The notes beneath the pieces were generated by a model. It had not been told where the DNA came from, made no database searches, and was given only the letters and a program-made list of their open reading frames with translations. Position numbers and translations under genes: made by a program. Shown here one piece after another: positions 12,470 to 20,874 of a DNA stretch of 64,000 nt; position 1 is the stretch's first letter, and each line of letters starts with the position of its first letter. The DNA comes from Halomonas lysinitropha (GTDB taxonomy: Bacteria > Pseudomonadota > Gammaproteobacteria > Pseudomonadales > Halomonadaceae), in the NCBI RefSeq assembly GCF_902500215.1, contig NZ_CABVOU010000033.1:186001-250000 (forward strand), written 5' to 3'.

Positions 12470-13087
12470 TCAATCGTCCAGCCGTGATATACGCCCTCGC
12501 AGGCGCGTCTCGAGGGCGGTCAAATCGGTGGGGACATCACGGGGCCAAGCCGCCGTGATCAGCACGCCGTCGGCGCCGTAGTCGGCCTGCTCGACCGGGA
12601 TATCCTGTTCGGCCAGCCAGGCGCGGGTCTCGGCCTCGCCGGCGAAATCGACCCGCACGCGCAGCGGGGTGCGCTCTACCACCGTGCGGCGCGGCAGGGT
12701 CTCCAGCCCCAGGGCAACGGCCCTCGAGTAGGCGCGCGCCAGGCCGCCGGTGCCGAGCTTGGTGCCGCCGAAGTAGCGCGTGACCACGCAGCCGACCTGG
12801 CCGAGGTCGGCGCCCTCCAGCACCTGGAACATCGGGCGTCCGGCGGTGCCGCCGGGCTCGCCGTCATCGGAGAAGCCGATGGCGCTCTGCTCTCCGGGCG
12901 GGCCGGCGATGAAGGCGCTGCAGTGGTGGCTGGCGTTGGGGTGGGTGCGACGGGCCTCGGCCAGCAGCGCATCCAAGGCGGCCGTGTCCGGCGCATGACA
13001 GAGCCAGGTGATGAAGCGGCTCTTTTCTACGACCAGTTCGCTCTCCTGCCAGCACCCCGCTGATAGATCGGGAACGGCATAACGCAT
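12470..13087 (-). CDS. yigZ: YigZ/IMPACT family protein
   Basis: A 205-residue protein of the YigZ family (UPF0029/IMPACT N-terminal fold plus a ferredoxin-like C-terminal domain). The core VEKSRFITWLCHA, NASHHCSAFI, the FSDDGEPGGTAGRPMFQVLE block and the GGTKLGTGGLARAYS segment are all present. The biochemical role is not firmly established; the eukaryotic homologue IMPACT acts in translation control. I placed the start at the ATG ending at 13087 because upstream in-frame sequence is only a shadow of the neighbouring gene. The stop of the LexA-like gene overlaps this start (TGATG), so the two are translationally coupled and this gene probably shares the SOS-type promoter. Confidence 0.92.
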   Translation of the reverse strand: MRYAVPDLSAGCWQESELVVEKSRFITWLCHAPDTAALDALLAEARRTHPNASHHCSAFIAGPPGEQSAIGFSDDGEPGGTAGRPMFQVLEGADLGQVGCVVTRYFGGTKLGTGGLARAYSRAVALGLETLPRRTVVERTPLRVRVDFAGEAETRAWLAEQDIPVEQADYGADGVLITAAWPRDVPTDLTALETRLRGRISRLDD

Positions 13088-13557
13088 CAGGCGGCCAGTT
13101 CCGTCTGGCGCACCACGCCCATTACCAGGCCAATCACCTGGATGTCGTCGTTGCGCAGGAAGATGGGCGCCATGCGCTCGTTGGCCGGCTGAAGGCGCAC
13201 GCCCGACTTCTCGATGTAGAGCTTCTTCAAGGTGACCTCCTGGTCGTTGATCATCACCACGGCGGTCTCGCCGTTCTCGGCACTCTCGCGGCGTTCGATG
13301 ATGATCACATCCCCATCGAAGATGTTGCAATCGACCATGGAGTCACCGCGTACCCGCAGGGCATAGGTGTTGCGTCTCACCATGCTCGTGGGCACCTGGA
13401 TGCTGCCGACCTCCGGGCAGGCCTCGATGGGCACGCCCGCCGAAACGCGGCCGAGCAGCGGAATCTCGGTCAGGTCATTGGCCTCGATCGCCACCCACGC
13501 CCGGGCCAGCGGGAGGTTGGGACGGCGCTCCAGGTACTGCGGTGTGACGTTAGGCAT
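13087..13557 (-). CDS. LexA-like S24 peptidase lacking the helix-turn-helix domain
   Basis: A 156-residue protein matching only the C-terminal half of LexA. The linker and cleavage region IPLLGRVSAGVP carries Ala40-Gly41. The catalytic serine is in RGDSMVD (Ser73) and the catalytic lysine in EVTLKKL (Lys111). These spacings match the LexA/UmuD dyad. The first 30 residues have no wing-helix sequence, and an in-frame stop lies 5 codons upstream of the ATG, so the DNA-binding domain is really absent rather than missed. A good SOS box lies just upstream. It could be a UmuD-like or accessory autoprotease; no umuC is nearby. A full-length lexA is expected elsewhere in the genome. The peptidase fold is certain, the role is not. 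Confidence 0.85.
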   Translation of the reverse strand: MPNVTPQYLERRPNLPLARAWVAIEANDLTEIPLLGRVSAGVPIEACPEVGSIQVPTSMVRRNTYALRVRGDSMVDCNIFDGDVIIIERRESAENGETAVVMINDQEVTLKKLYIEKSGVRLQPANERMAPIFLRNDDIQVIGLVMGVVRQTELAA

Positions 13558-13582
13558 GCGGTGTCTCCCCTGTCATCGAAAG

Positions 13583-13598
13583 CTGTCGATACATACAG
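13583..13598 (-). promoter_or_regulatory. SOS box upstream of the LexA-like gene
   Basis: Read toward the gene the site is CTGTATGTATCGACAG, a CTGT-N8-ACAG palindrome very close to the gammaproteobacterial LexA consensus, 26 bp before the start codon. It shares the flanking CATACAGTGTTT with the recA box. Confidence 0.85.
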
Positions 13599-13761
13599 TG
13601 TTTCACGAGCATAGCAGTGGACCGGAATCTGGCAAGGGAGGGTTGTTCACACAAGGCTTGACCCAAGGCAAGTGTGACCGGCTGACGCAGCCCCCGCGGC
13701 TGGTAGCCAAGGCCCTTTCCGTGTAGAGTTCTCGGCGAAATACCCCATCCCGGAGAGTGCC

Positions 13762-14406
13762 TTGAGCCTGCGTCTACAAGCCCGAAAGCTGGCCTGTGAG
13801 CGGGACGATCGTTGGCTGTTTCGCGAACTGGATCTGGACATTCATGCCGGTGAGATCGTGCGCGTGGAAGGCCCCAACGGCAGCGGCAAGACTACCCTGC
13901 TGAAGATCCTTTCCGGGCAGTTGGCCGACTTCCAGGGGGAGCTCTACTGGAACGATCATCCCATGCGGCGCACGCGCCAGGACTTTCTGGCCAACCTGCT
14001 CTATCTGGGCCATGCGCCGGGAGTGAAGGCGGCACTGACGCCGCTGGAGAACCTGGCCTGGTACCAGGCCCTGGCGGGTGAGTCCGATGACGAGACCGCG
14101 CGTTTCGCGGCCCTTGCCGCCGTCGGGCTCGTCGGTTTCGAGGACCTGCCCGCCGGCCAGCTCTCTGCCGGCCAGCAGCGCCGGGTGGCCCTGGCCCGGC
14201 TGGAACTGATCCCGCGTCCGCTCTGGGTGCTCGACGAGCCCTTCACCGCCATCGACCGCGACGGCGTGGCAGATCTCGAGTCGCGCCTGGTGGCCCATGC
14301 CCGGCGCGGTGGCTGCGTACTGGTCACCACCCACCACGAATTGGCCGACTCTCCGGCGTTGCGGCGTATCCGGCTAGGGCAGGGAGGGGACGATGCCGCA
14401 CGTTGA
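13762..14406 (+). CDS. ccmA: Cytochrome c maturation ABC transporter ATP-binding protein CcmA
   Basis: A 214-residue ABC ATPase that releases holo-CcmE from CcmC during cytochrome c biogenesis. Walker A GPNGSGKTTLLKIL is near residue 35, the signature QLSAGQQRRVALARL near 130-148 and Walker B PLWVLDEPFTAID near 152-165. The start is a TTG at 13762, supported by a GGAGAG ribosome site and by the family N-terminus (LQARKLACERDDRWLF). It opens the ccmABCDEFGHI operon; its 3' end overlaps ccmB. Confidence 0.95.
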   Translation: MSLRLQARKLACERDDRWLFRELDLDIHAGEIVRVEGPNGSGKTTLLKILSGQLADFQGELYWNDHPMRRTRQDFLANLLYLGHAPGVKAALTPLENLAWYQALAGESDDETARFAALAAVGLVGFEDLPAGQLSAGQQRRVALARLELIPRPLWVLDEPFTAIDRDGVADLESRLVAHARRGGCVLVTTHHELADSPALRRIRLGQGGDDAAR

Positions 14407-15136
14407 GTCGCGCCTGGCGCAGGAGCCAGATGACATGCCCTTGTTCCGGGAACCCGAGGGCGGTGCCGGGGTCGCAATTCGAGCAACGCTGAAGCGTGAT
14501 CTGGTGCTCCTGATGCGCCGGCGCAGCGAGGTGCTCAACCCGCTGGTGTTCTTCGCCCTGGTGATCACCCTGTTCCCGATCGGCATCTCACCGGATCCGG
14601 AACTGCTGGCCATCATCGCACCGGGCCTGCTGTGGGTGGCGGCCCTGCTTGCGGCGCTGCTCTCCCTGGACAGCCTGTTCCGTAGCGACTACGACGATGG
14701 CTCCCTGGAGCAGCTGTTGCTCTCGCCCCAGCCGCTGCCGGCGCTGGCCCTGGCCAAGGTGGCGGTGCACTGGCTGCTCACCGGCCTGCCGCTGGCGCTG
14801 ATGGCGCCGCTGCTGGGCATCATGCTGTCGCTGCCGGCGGGCAGCTATGTGGTGCTGGCACTGTCGCTGGCGCTGGGCAGTGCCAGCCTGAGCCTGATCG
14901 GCGCCATCGGGGCGGCGCTGACCGTGGGGCTCTCACGAGGCGGCGTGCTGCTCTCGCTGCTGGTGCTGCCCCTCTATATCCCGGTGCTGATCTTCGGCGC
15001 CGGTGCCGTGCAGGCGGCCATCCTCGGCGATGGCGTCTCGGCGCACCTGGCCATCCTGGGTGCGCTCCTGGCAATGGCGTTGAGCCTCGCCCCCTGGGCG
15101 ATCGCGGCGTCGCTGCGCATCAGTATCAACGGTTGA
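14393..15136 (+). CDS. ccmB: Cytochrome c maturation ABC transporter permease CcmB
   Basis: A 247-residue membrane protein with six predicted spans and the typical [26 protein letters not shown] start and the [22 protein letters not shown] loop. It forms the CcmAB complex with CcmA. The ATG at 14393 overlaps the end of ccmA and has a strong AGGGAGGGGA ribosome site; a second ATG 42 bp further would give the length more usual for CcmB, so the extra 14 residues are uncertain. Confidence 0.94.
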   Translation: MPHVESRLAQEPDDMPLFREPEGGAGVAIRATLKRDLVLLMRRRSEVLNPLVFFALVITLFPIGISPDPELLAIIAPGLLWVAALLAALLSLDSLFRSDYDDGSLEQLLLSPQPLPALALAKVAVHWLLTGLPLALMAPLLGIMLSLPAGSYVVLALSLALGSASLSLIGAIGAALTVGLSRGGVLLSLLVLPLYIPVLIFGAGAVQAAILGDGVSAHLAILGALLAMALSLAPWAIAASLRISING

Positions 15137-15150
15137 GGACGACAATCGGC

Positions 15151-15891
15151 ATGTGGGCCTTCATACACAAGCTCGGATCACCCAAGTGGTTCTACGCCAT
15201 CAGCGCGCGGCTGCAGCCCTGGTTCTGGGTGGCGGCAGCGGTGCTGATCCTGGTCGGCAGCGCCTGGGGGCTGGCCTTCGCCCCCGCGGACTACCAGCAG
15301 GGCAACAGCTTCCGCATCATCTATGTGCACGTGCCGGCGGCCTTCCTGGCCCAGTCGATCTTCGTCAGCATGGCGGTAGCAGGCTTCATCTTCATGGTCT
15401 GGAAGATCAAGATCGCCGACATGGCCGCGGCGATGATGGCCCCGCTGGGCGCCGCCATGACCTTCGTGGCCCTGTTTTCCGGGGCGGTCTGGGGCGTGCC
15501 CACCTGGGGCACCTGGTGGATGTGGGATGCACGCCTCACCTCGATGCTCATCCTGCTGTTCCTCTATTTCGGCGTCATCGCGCTGCGTGGCGCCTTCTCC
15601 AGTCGCGACAGCGCCTCTCGGGCTGCCTCGGTGCTGGCCATGGTCGGCGTGATCAACATCCCCATCATCAAGTACTCGGTGGACTGGTGGTATACCCTCC
15701 ACCAGCCGGCTACCTTCAGCGTCACCTCGCGTCCGGCCATGCCCGTGGAGATGTGGGCGCCGCTGCTGATCATGGTGCTGGGCTTCTATTGCTTCTTCAT
15801 TGCACTGACCCTGATGCGCACCCGCAGCGAGATCCTGCGCCGCGAGGCGAGCAAGCACTGGGTGCGTGAGCTGGCCGGGGAGGTGAAGTGA
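15151..15891 (+). CDS. ccmC: Haem exporter/handling protein CcmC
   Basis: A 246-residue six-span member of the haem-handling family that loads haem onto CcmE. The tryptophan-rich periplasmic WWD-type motif [23 protein letters not shown] is near residues 115-138, and histidines flank it at HVPAAF and TLHQPA as axial haem ligands. The ATG at 15151 follows TTGAGGACGAC and gives the family start; a TTG 18 bp earlier overlaps ccmB and is less likely. The ccmC stop overlaps the ccmD start. Confidence 0.95.
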   Translation: MWAFIHKLGSPKWFYAISARLQPWFWVAAAVLILVGSAWGLAFAPADYQQGNSFRIIYVHVPAAFLAQSIFVSMAVAGFIFMVWKIKIADMAAAMMAPLGAAMTFVALFSGAVWGVPTWGTWWMWDARLTSMLILLFLYFGVIALRGAFSSRDSASRAASVLAMVGVINIPIIKYSVDWWYTLHQPATFSVTSRPAMPVEMWAPLLIMVLGFYCFFIALTLMRTRSEILRREASKHWVRELAGEVK

Positions 15892-16127
15892 TGGCGTTCG
15901 ATTCCCTGTCGGCCTTCCTGGCCATGGGCGGCCATGGCGTCTACGTCTGGGCATCCTGGGGCGTCACCGGGCTGCTGCTGGTGGGCGTGGTCCTCCACGC
16001 CCGTGCCGAGCGCCGAACGCTGCTGCGTGACCTGCGGCGTCGCGTGCGGCGTGAACAGCACCTGGGCGCATCGGGCGCCGCCGCGACTCCGGTTTCACAT
16101 CAAGAGGGCCATGCCCGTGAGAGCTAA
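15891..16127 (+). CDS. ccmD: Haem exporter accessory protein CcmD
   Basis: A 78-residue small membrane protein with the hallmark N-terminal segment MGGHGVYVWASWGVTGLLLVGVVLHA (a single span) followed by an arginine-rich tail RAERRTLLRDLRRRVRRE. CcmD helps release CcmE from CcmABC. The start ATG overlaps the ccmC stop as TGATG. The tail runs longer than the compact 60-70-residue form and overlaps the start of ccmE. Confidence 0.93.
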   Translation: MAFDSLSAFLAMGGHGVYVWASWGVTGLLLVGVVLHARAERRTLLRDLRRRVRREQHLGASGAAATPVSHQEGHARES

Positions 16128-16632
16128 ACGCAAGCAGAAACTGTTCGTGATCCTGGGGCTGGTCTCCCTGGCCGCCATCGCCGTGGGCCTGACCCTCTAC
16201 GCCTTGCGCAGCAACATCAATCTCTTCTTCAGTCCGGTGCAGATCGCCGCCGGGGATGCCCCGCTGGAGCGCCAGATCCGTGCCGGCGGCATGGTCAAGG
16301 CGGGCTCGGTGGATCGTGACAAGCAGAGCCTCGAGGTAGTATTTACCGTCACCGACTATGTCGATGAACTCGAGGTGCGTTACAGCGGTATCCTGCCCGA
16401 CCTGTTCCGCGAGGGGCAGGGCGTGGTGGTGGTCGGCGAGCTTCAGCAGGATGGCTGGCTACGGGCCGACCAGGTACTGGCGCGCCACGACGAGAACTAC
16501 ATGCCTCCCGAGGTCGCCCAGGCCCTGGAGGAAGCCGGCTACGCGCCGGAGGACTATCAGGCCAAGGCTGCCGAAGTGGGCCAGAAGATGGACGCCCAGG
16601 CGGAAGACAGCGGCGACGGCCGAACCAACTGA
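16111..16632 (+). CDS. ccmE: Haem chaperone CcmE
   Basis: A 173-residue periplasmic haem chaperone with a short cytoplasmic start, one N-terminal anchor (LFVILGLVSLAAIAVGLTLYAL, residues 11-32) and a beta-barrel OB fold. The haem-binding motif HDENY gives His126, which attaches haem covalently, and Tyr130, its axial ligand. The stretch SPVQIAAGDAPLERQIRAGGMV is typical. Start chosen at the ATG at 16111, which overlaps ccmD; longer in-frame starts are ccmD shadow. Confidence 0.95.
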   Translation: MPVRAKRKQKLFVILGLVSLAAIAVGLTLYALRSNINLFFSPVQIAAGDAPLERQIRAGGMVKAGSVDRDKQSLEVVFTVTDYVDELEVRYSGILPDLFREGQGVVVVGELQQDGWLRADQVLARHDENYMPPEVAQALEEAGYAPEDYQAKAAEVGQKMDAQAEDSGDGRTN

Positions 16633-16643
16633 GCGGAGTGCCC

Positions 16644-18647
16644 ATGCAGACCCTGATGATCCCCGAGATCGGCCACTACGCCCTGATCATTGCCCTGCTG
16701 ATGGCACTGGTCCAGGGGGTGATGCCACTGGCCGGAGCGGCCACACGTCGCCCGCTGTGGATGGCCTACGCCCGCCCCATGGCCACCGGCCAGTTCCTCT
16801 TCCTGGCCATCGCCTACGCCTGTCTGACCGCCAGCTACCTGCTGGACGACTTCAGCGTTGCGAATGTGGCCAACAACTCGAACTCCATGCTGCCCTGGTA
16901 CTACAAGGCCAGCGCCGTCTGGGGCAACCATGAGGGGTCGGTGCTGCTGTGGAGCCTGATCCTGGCCGCCTGGAGCTTTGCGGTGAGCCGGTTCTCGCGG
17001 GAACTGCCTCGCGACATGTTGGCCCGGGTGATGGGCGTGATGGGGCTGGTCAGCGTCGGCTTCCTGGCCTTCGTGCTGTTCACCTCCAACCCCTTCGAGC
17101 GGCTGCTGCCCAACGTCCCCCAGGACGGTGCCGACCTCAACCCGCTGCTGCAGGACTTCGGCCTGATCGTCCACCCGCCGATGCTCTACATGGGCTATGT
17201 GGGCTTCTCGGTGGTCTTTGCCTTCGCCATCGCCGCCCTGCTGGGCGGCCGCCTGGACGCTGCCTGGACCCGCTGGGCGCGGCCCTGGACCAACATCGCC
17301 TGGGCCTTCCTTACCGTGGGCATCGCCCTGGGTAGCTGGTGGGCCTACTACGAGCTGGGCTGGGGCGGCTGGTGGTTCTGGGACCCGGTCGAGAATGCCT
17401 CGCTGCTGCCCTGGCTGGCTGGCACGGCGCTGATCCACTCCCTGGCGGTGACCGAGAAACGCGGCGCCTTCAAGAGCTGGACGGTACTGCTGGCGATCAC
17501 CACCTTCTCGTTGTCGCTGATGGGCACCTTCCTGGTGCGTTCGGGCGTGCTCACCTCGGTGCATGCCTTCGCCAATGACCCTTCCCGCGGTCTCTTTATC
17601 CTGGTGCTGCTGGGCATCACCGTGGGGCTGTCACTGTTGCTGTTCGCGCTGCGCGCGCCGCGCGTCCGCCATCAGGTGGGGTTCAGCTGGCTGTCGCGTG
17701 ATGCCCTGCTGCTGATCAACAATATCCTGCTGGTGATCATGACTGTCACGGTGCTGCTGGGAACCGTCTATCCGCTCCTGCTCGATGCCCTGAACCTGGG
17801 CAAGATCAGCGTGGGCCCGCCCTACTTCAATGCCCTTTTCGTGCCGCTGACGGTGGTACTCTGCCTGTTCATGGGGCTGGGTCCACTGTCGCGCTGGAAG
17901 CATACGCCGGCCCGCAACCTCTTCCAGCGCAGCTGGCTCGCCGGCCTGGCGGCCCTGGTGATCGGTATCATTGCACCGCTGCTCTATCGCGGCGAGTGGA
18001 ACCTCAAGGTCAGCCTGGGGGTGGTGATTGCCCTGTGGATCGTTCTGCCCATGGCCCGCGACCTCTGGGCCAAGTCGCGCCACTCCGCCGGGCGCGTGGC
18101 GGGCCTGAAGCGCCTCTCGCTGGCCTACTGGGGAATGATTCTCGGCCATCTGGGCATTGCGGTGACCATCATCGGTGTCACCGTGGTCTCCAACTACGCC
18201 ATCGAGCGCAACGTGCGCATGGGCGTGGGCGACAGCGTCGCGGTGGCCGGCTACACCTTCACCATGACCGAGCTCGCCAACCGGCGGGGGCCCAACTATC
18301 TGGCCGATACCGCCGAGATCGAGGTGCGCCGCGGCGACAGCCAGCGCAGCTTCACCATGACCCCCGAGAAGCGCCTTTACCTCGCCCGTGGCATGCCGAT
18401 GACCCAGGTCGCGCTGCGCCCCGGCCTGTTCCGGGATCTCTACGTGGCCATGGGCGAGGACCTGGAGGACGGTAGCTGGGCCATGCGCATCCAGCACAAG
18501 CCTTTCGTTCGCTGGCTATGGCTCGGGGCACTGCTGATGGCCGCCGGGGGCGTATTGGCCGTGGCCGATCGGCGCTACCGTCGCGTCGTGACGGCCCGTG
18601 ACCCCGAGCGTGCTGCAGTCGCCAGGCCTCGGGAGGCCACTACATGA
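16644..18647 (+). CDS. ccmF: Cytochrome c haem lyase subunit CcmF
   Basis: A 667-residue membrane protein with about fifteen spans that, with CcmH, ligates haem from CcmE to apocytochrome c. The WWD-type motif WGGWWFWDPVENASLLPWL is near residue 235-255; the NNSNSMLPWYYKASAVWGNHEGS block and the HPPMLYMGYVGF segment with conserved histidines are present. The ATG at 16644 is two codons inside a GTG alternative and follows GAGCGGAG. It overlaps the start of ccmG by 4 bp. Confidence 0.96.
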   Translation: MQTLMIPEIGHYALIIALLMALVQGVMPLAGAATRRPLWMAYARPMATGQFLFLAIAYACLTASYLLDDFSVANVANNSNSMLPWYYKASAVWGNHEGSVLLWSLILAAWSFAVSRFSRELPRDMLARVMGVMGLVSVGFLAFVLFTSNPFERLLPNVPQDGADLNPLLQDFGLIVHPPMLYMGYVGFSVVFAFAIAALLGGRLDAAWTRWARPWTNIAWAFLTVGIALGSWWAYYELGWGGWWFWDPVENASLLPWLAGTALIHSLAVTEKRGAFKSWTVLLAITTFSLSLMGTFLVRSGVLTSVHAFANDPSRGLFILVLLGITVGLSLLLFALRAPRVRHQVGFSWLSRDALLLINNILLVIMTVTVLLGTVYPLLLDALNLGKISVGPPYFNALFVPLTVVLCLFMGLGPLSRWKHTPARNLFQRSWLAGLAALVIGIIAPLLYRGEWNLKVSLGVVIALWIVLPMARDLWAKSRHSAGRVAGLKRLSLAYWGMILGHLGIAVTIIGVTVVSNYAIERNVRMGVGDSVAVAGYTFTMTELANRRGPNYLADTAEIEVRRGDSQRSFTMTPEKRLYLARGMPMTQVALRPGLFRDLYVAMGEDLEDGSWAMRIQHKPFVRWLWLGALLMAAGGVLAVADRRYRRVVTARDPERAAVARPREATT

Positions 18648-19171
18648 AGCGTCGCTTATTGTTGATGCTGCCGTTGGTCGGTTTCCTGGTGCTCGGAGCC
18701 TTCCTCTACATGGGGCTGTCGATCAACCCCTTCGATCGCGACTCGGCGCTGATGGCCCGTGAATTTCCGGCCTTCGAGCTGACCACCCTGGAGGATCCCG
18801 AACGCACGGTGGATGCCTCGCTCCTCGAGGGCGAGGTCACCCTGGTCAATGTCTGGGGCGAATGGTGCCCGACCTGCAAGCAGGAGATGCCACAATTGCT
18901 CGACCTTGCCGATGGTGGCGTACGCCTGGTCGGGGTCGACTACAAGGACACCCGCGAGAAGGGGCGTGAGTTTCTCGCCGAGTTCGGCAATCCCTTCGAG
19001 GTCAATATCTTCGATCCGGAGGGCAGCCTGGGCTTCGACCTGGGCGTCTATGGCGCCCCGGAGACCTTCCTGGTCGATCGTGAGGGCATTATCCGCTATC
19101 ACCATACCGGCTATATACGCCCGGAAGATGTGCGCGAGACGATACTCCCGGAGGTGGAAAAATGGCGCTGA
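18644..19171 (+). CDS. ccmG: Thiol:disulfide interchange protein CcmG (DsbE)
   Basis: A 175-residue periplasmic thioredoxin-fold protein with an N-terminal membrane anchor (LLLMLPLVGFLVLGAFLYMGL) and the active site VWGEWCPTCKQEMPQL near residues 70-85. It reduces the CXXCH cysteines of apocytochromes or CcmH. The GVYGAPETFLVDREG segment with the conserved cis-proline is typical. The start overlaps the ccmF stop (ATGA) and the 3' end overlaps ccmH, so it is translationally coupled in the operon. Confidence 0.95.
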   Translation: MKRRLLLMLPLVGFLVLGAFLYMGLSINPFDRDSALMAREFPAFELTTLEDPERTVDASLLEGEVTLVNVWGEWCPTCKQEMPQLLDLADGGVRLVGVDYKDTREKGREFLAEFGNPFEVNIFDPEGSLGFDLGVYGAPETFLVDREGIIRYHHTGYIRPEDVRETILPEVEKWR

Positions 19172-19629
19172 TTACCCGACTGCTGCTTTGCGCCATTCTG
19201 CTATGGCCCTTGCTTGGCCAGGCAGCGACGGAGGTGCGCGAGTTCGATAATCCGGTGACGGAGCAGCGTTATCGCGATCTCACCGCGACCCTGCGCTGCC
19301 CCAAGTGCGAGAATCAGGCCATCGACGACTCCGAGTCGCCGATCGCCGGTGACATGCGCGAACGCGTCTATCTCCAGCTCCAGGACGGCCGTTCCGACAA
19401 GGAGATCCTCGACTTCATGGTCAGCCGCTTCGGAGACTATGTGCTCTACAACCCGCGCCTCGAGGGACGCACCCTGCTGCTGTGGGGGCTTCCTGCCGGC
19501 CTGGTGCTGCTGGGCGCCCTGGTGGTGGTCCTCATGGTTCGCGCCCGTCGGCGTACCTCGGCTCGCGACTTGAGTACCGAGGAGCGCGCGCGTCTGGATG
19601 AACTGATAAACCGTGAGAAAACCGAATGA
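19162..19629 (+). CDS. ccmH: Cytochrome c maturation protein CcmH (N-terminal module, CcmL type)
   Basis: A 155-residue protein with a signal peptide (LLLCAILLWPLLGQAAT), a three-helix domain carrying the thiol motif LRCPKCENQAIDDS near residues 47-60, and a C-terminal membrane span (GLPAGLVLLGALVVVLMV). It holds apocytochrome for haem ligation with CcmF. In this genome the E. coli CcmH is split into CcmH and the following TPR protein CcmI, as in Pseudomonas. It overlaps both neighbours. Confidence 0.94.
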   Translation: MALITRLLLCAILLWPLLGQAATEVREFDNPVTEQRYRDLTATLRCPKCENQAIDDSESPIAGDMRERVYLQLQDGRSDKEILDFMVSRFGDYVLYNPRLEGRTLLLWGLPAGLVLLGALVVVLMVRARRRTSARDLSTEERARLDELINREKTE

Positions 19630-20870
19630 CCCTGCTCTGGATCGCCCTTGCCGTCCTTCTACTGCCGGCCCTGTGGCTGCTGGTGGCCCCCCTACGGCGC
19701 GCCGACTCCGTGCGTGCCGCCCAGCGTGATTTCGAGGCCAACGACCGCACGACCGAACAGAACCTCGCCATCTACCGCCGCCGGCTGGCCTCGCTGGAGG
19801 CCGCCTGGGAGCGTGGTGACATCGACGCGTCACGCTTCGAGGAGGATCGCCTTGAACTCGAGCGCAGCCTGCTCGAGGATACCGAGCACCTGGAGCGTGG
19901 ACCGCTGAAGTCGGCCGCGTCCGGCAAGCTGGCGGTGCCGGTGGTGATGGTGGCCGTCGTGCTGGCCAGCGTCGTCTGGTATCTCCAGGAGGGGGCCGAG
20001 GGAGATCTCACCCTCTATACGGTCCAGCAAGAGGTGAGGAATGACCCCGAGGCGTCGCTGCCGGTGCTGGTCGAGCGACTGGAAGATCAGGCTGATCGTC
20101 AGCCCGACAACCCCAATGTCTGGCGGGCGCTCTTCCCGCTCTACCGTGACAGCGGGCGTACTGCCGAGGCCACCCGCACCCTGGAGCGGCTGATCGAGCT
20201 CGAGGGGCGCCAGCCCCCGCTGCTGGCCGAGCTGGCCCAGATCCGCTTTTTCGCCGCCGGTCGTGAGATGACCGACGAGGTCCAGGCGCTGGTCGACGAG
20301 GTGCTGGCGATGGATTCCAGCCAACCCACGGTGCTGGGCATGCTGGGAATCAACGCCTTCGACAATGGCGACTACGAGACCGCCATCGACCGCTGGCGCC
20401 GGGCCATCGCCGGCATGGACGATCCGAACACCGCCGACGCCCTGCGCCAGGGCATCCGCGTCGCTCAGCAGCGTCTGGGGATCGCGCCGGAGGAGGCCGA
20501 GCCGGCTGTCGCCGAGGGGCCGGGTATTGCCGTCCGGGTTCGCCTGGCGGACGACCTCGCCGGTCGGCTCGATGCAGATGCTACCGTCTTCGTGGTGGCC
20601 CGGGACCTCGAGGGAGAATTGCCGCCACTGGCCATAGCCCGGGCCCGGCTGCAGGAGTTGCCGCTGACCGTGTTGCTCGATGATTCAAGCTCCATGTCGC
20701 CCCAGGCGCGGATCTCCCAGGTTGACGAGGCGCGGCTGATGGTGCGTGTCTCGGAGAGCGGCCAGGCCACGCCACAGCCAGGTGATCTGCTGGGTACCCG
20801 TGAGGGAGTGGCCGTGGGCAACACCGATGGCGAGCCTGTCGAGGTGGTGATCGACCGGGTCGTTGAGTAA
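19626..20870 (+). CDS. ccmI: Cytochrome c biogenesis TPR protein CcmI
   Basis: A 414-residue protein with an N-terminal span (LLWIALAVLLLPALWLLVAP), a cytoplasmic helix-rich loop (NLAIYRRRLASLEAAWERGDID), a second span near residue 105, and periplasmic TPR repeats at about 140-285 that capture the C-terminus of apocytochrome c. The last 120 residues form a beta-rich domain (VRVRLADDLAGRLDADATVFVVARD) common in Pseudomonas-type CcmI. It ends the ccm operon and lies 4 bp before smc. Confidence 0.92.
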   Translation: MTLLWIALAVLLLPALWLLVAPLRRADSVRAAQRDFEANDRTTEQNLAIYRRRLASLEAAWERGDIDASRFEEDRLELERSLLEDTEHLERGPLKSAASGKLAVPVVMVAVVLASVVWYLQEGAEGDLTLYTVQQEVRNDPEASLPVLVERLEDQADRQPDNPNVWRALFPLYRDSGRTAEATRTLERLIELEGRQPPLLAELAQIRFFAAGREMTDEVQALVDEVLAMDSSQPTVLGMLGINAFDNGDYETAIDRWRRAIAGMDDPNTADALRQGIRVAQQRLGIAPEEAEPAVAEGPGIAVRVRLADDLAGRLDADATVFVVARDLEGELPPLAIARARLQELPLTVLLDDSSSMSPQARISQVDEARLMVRVSESGQATPQPGDLLGTREGVAVGNTDGEPVEVVIDRVVE

Positions 20871-20874
20871 GCCG

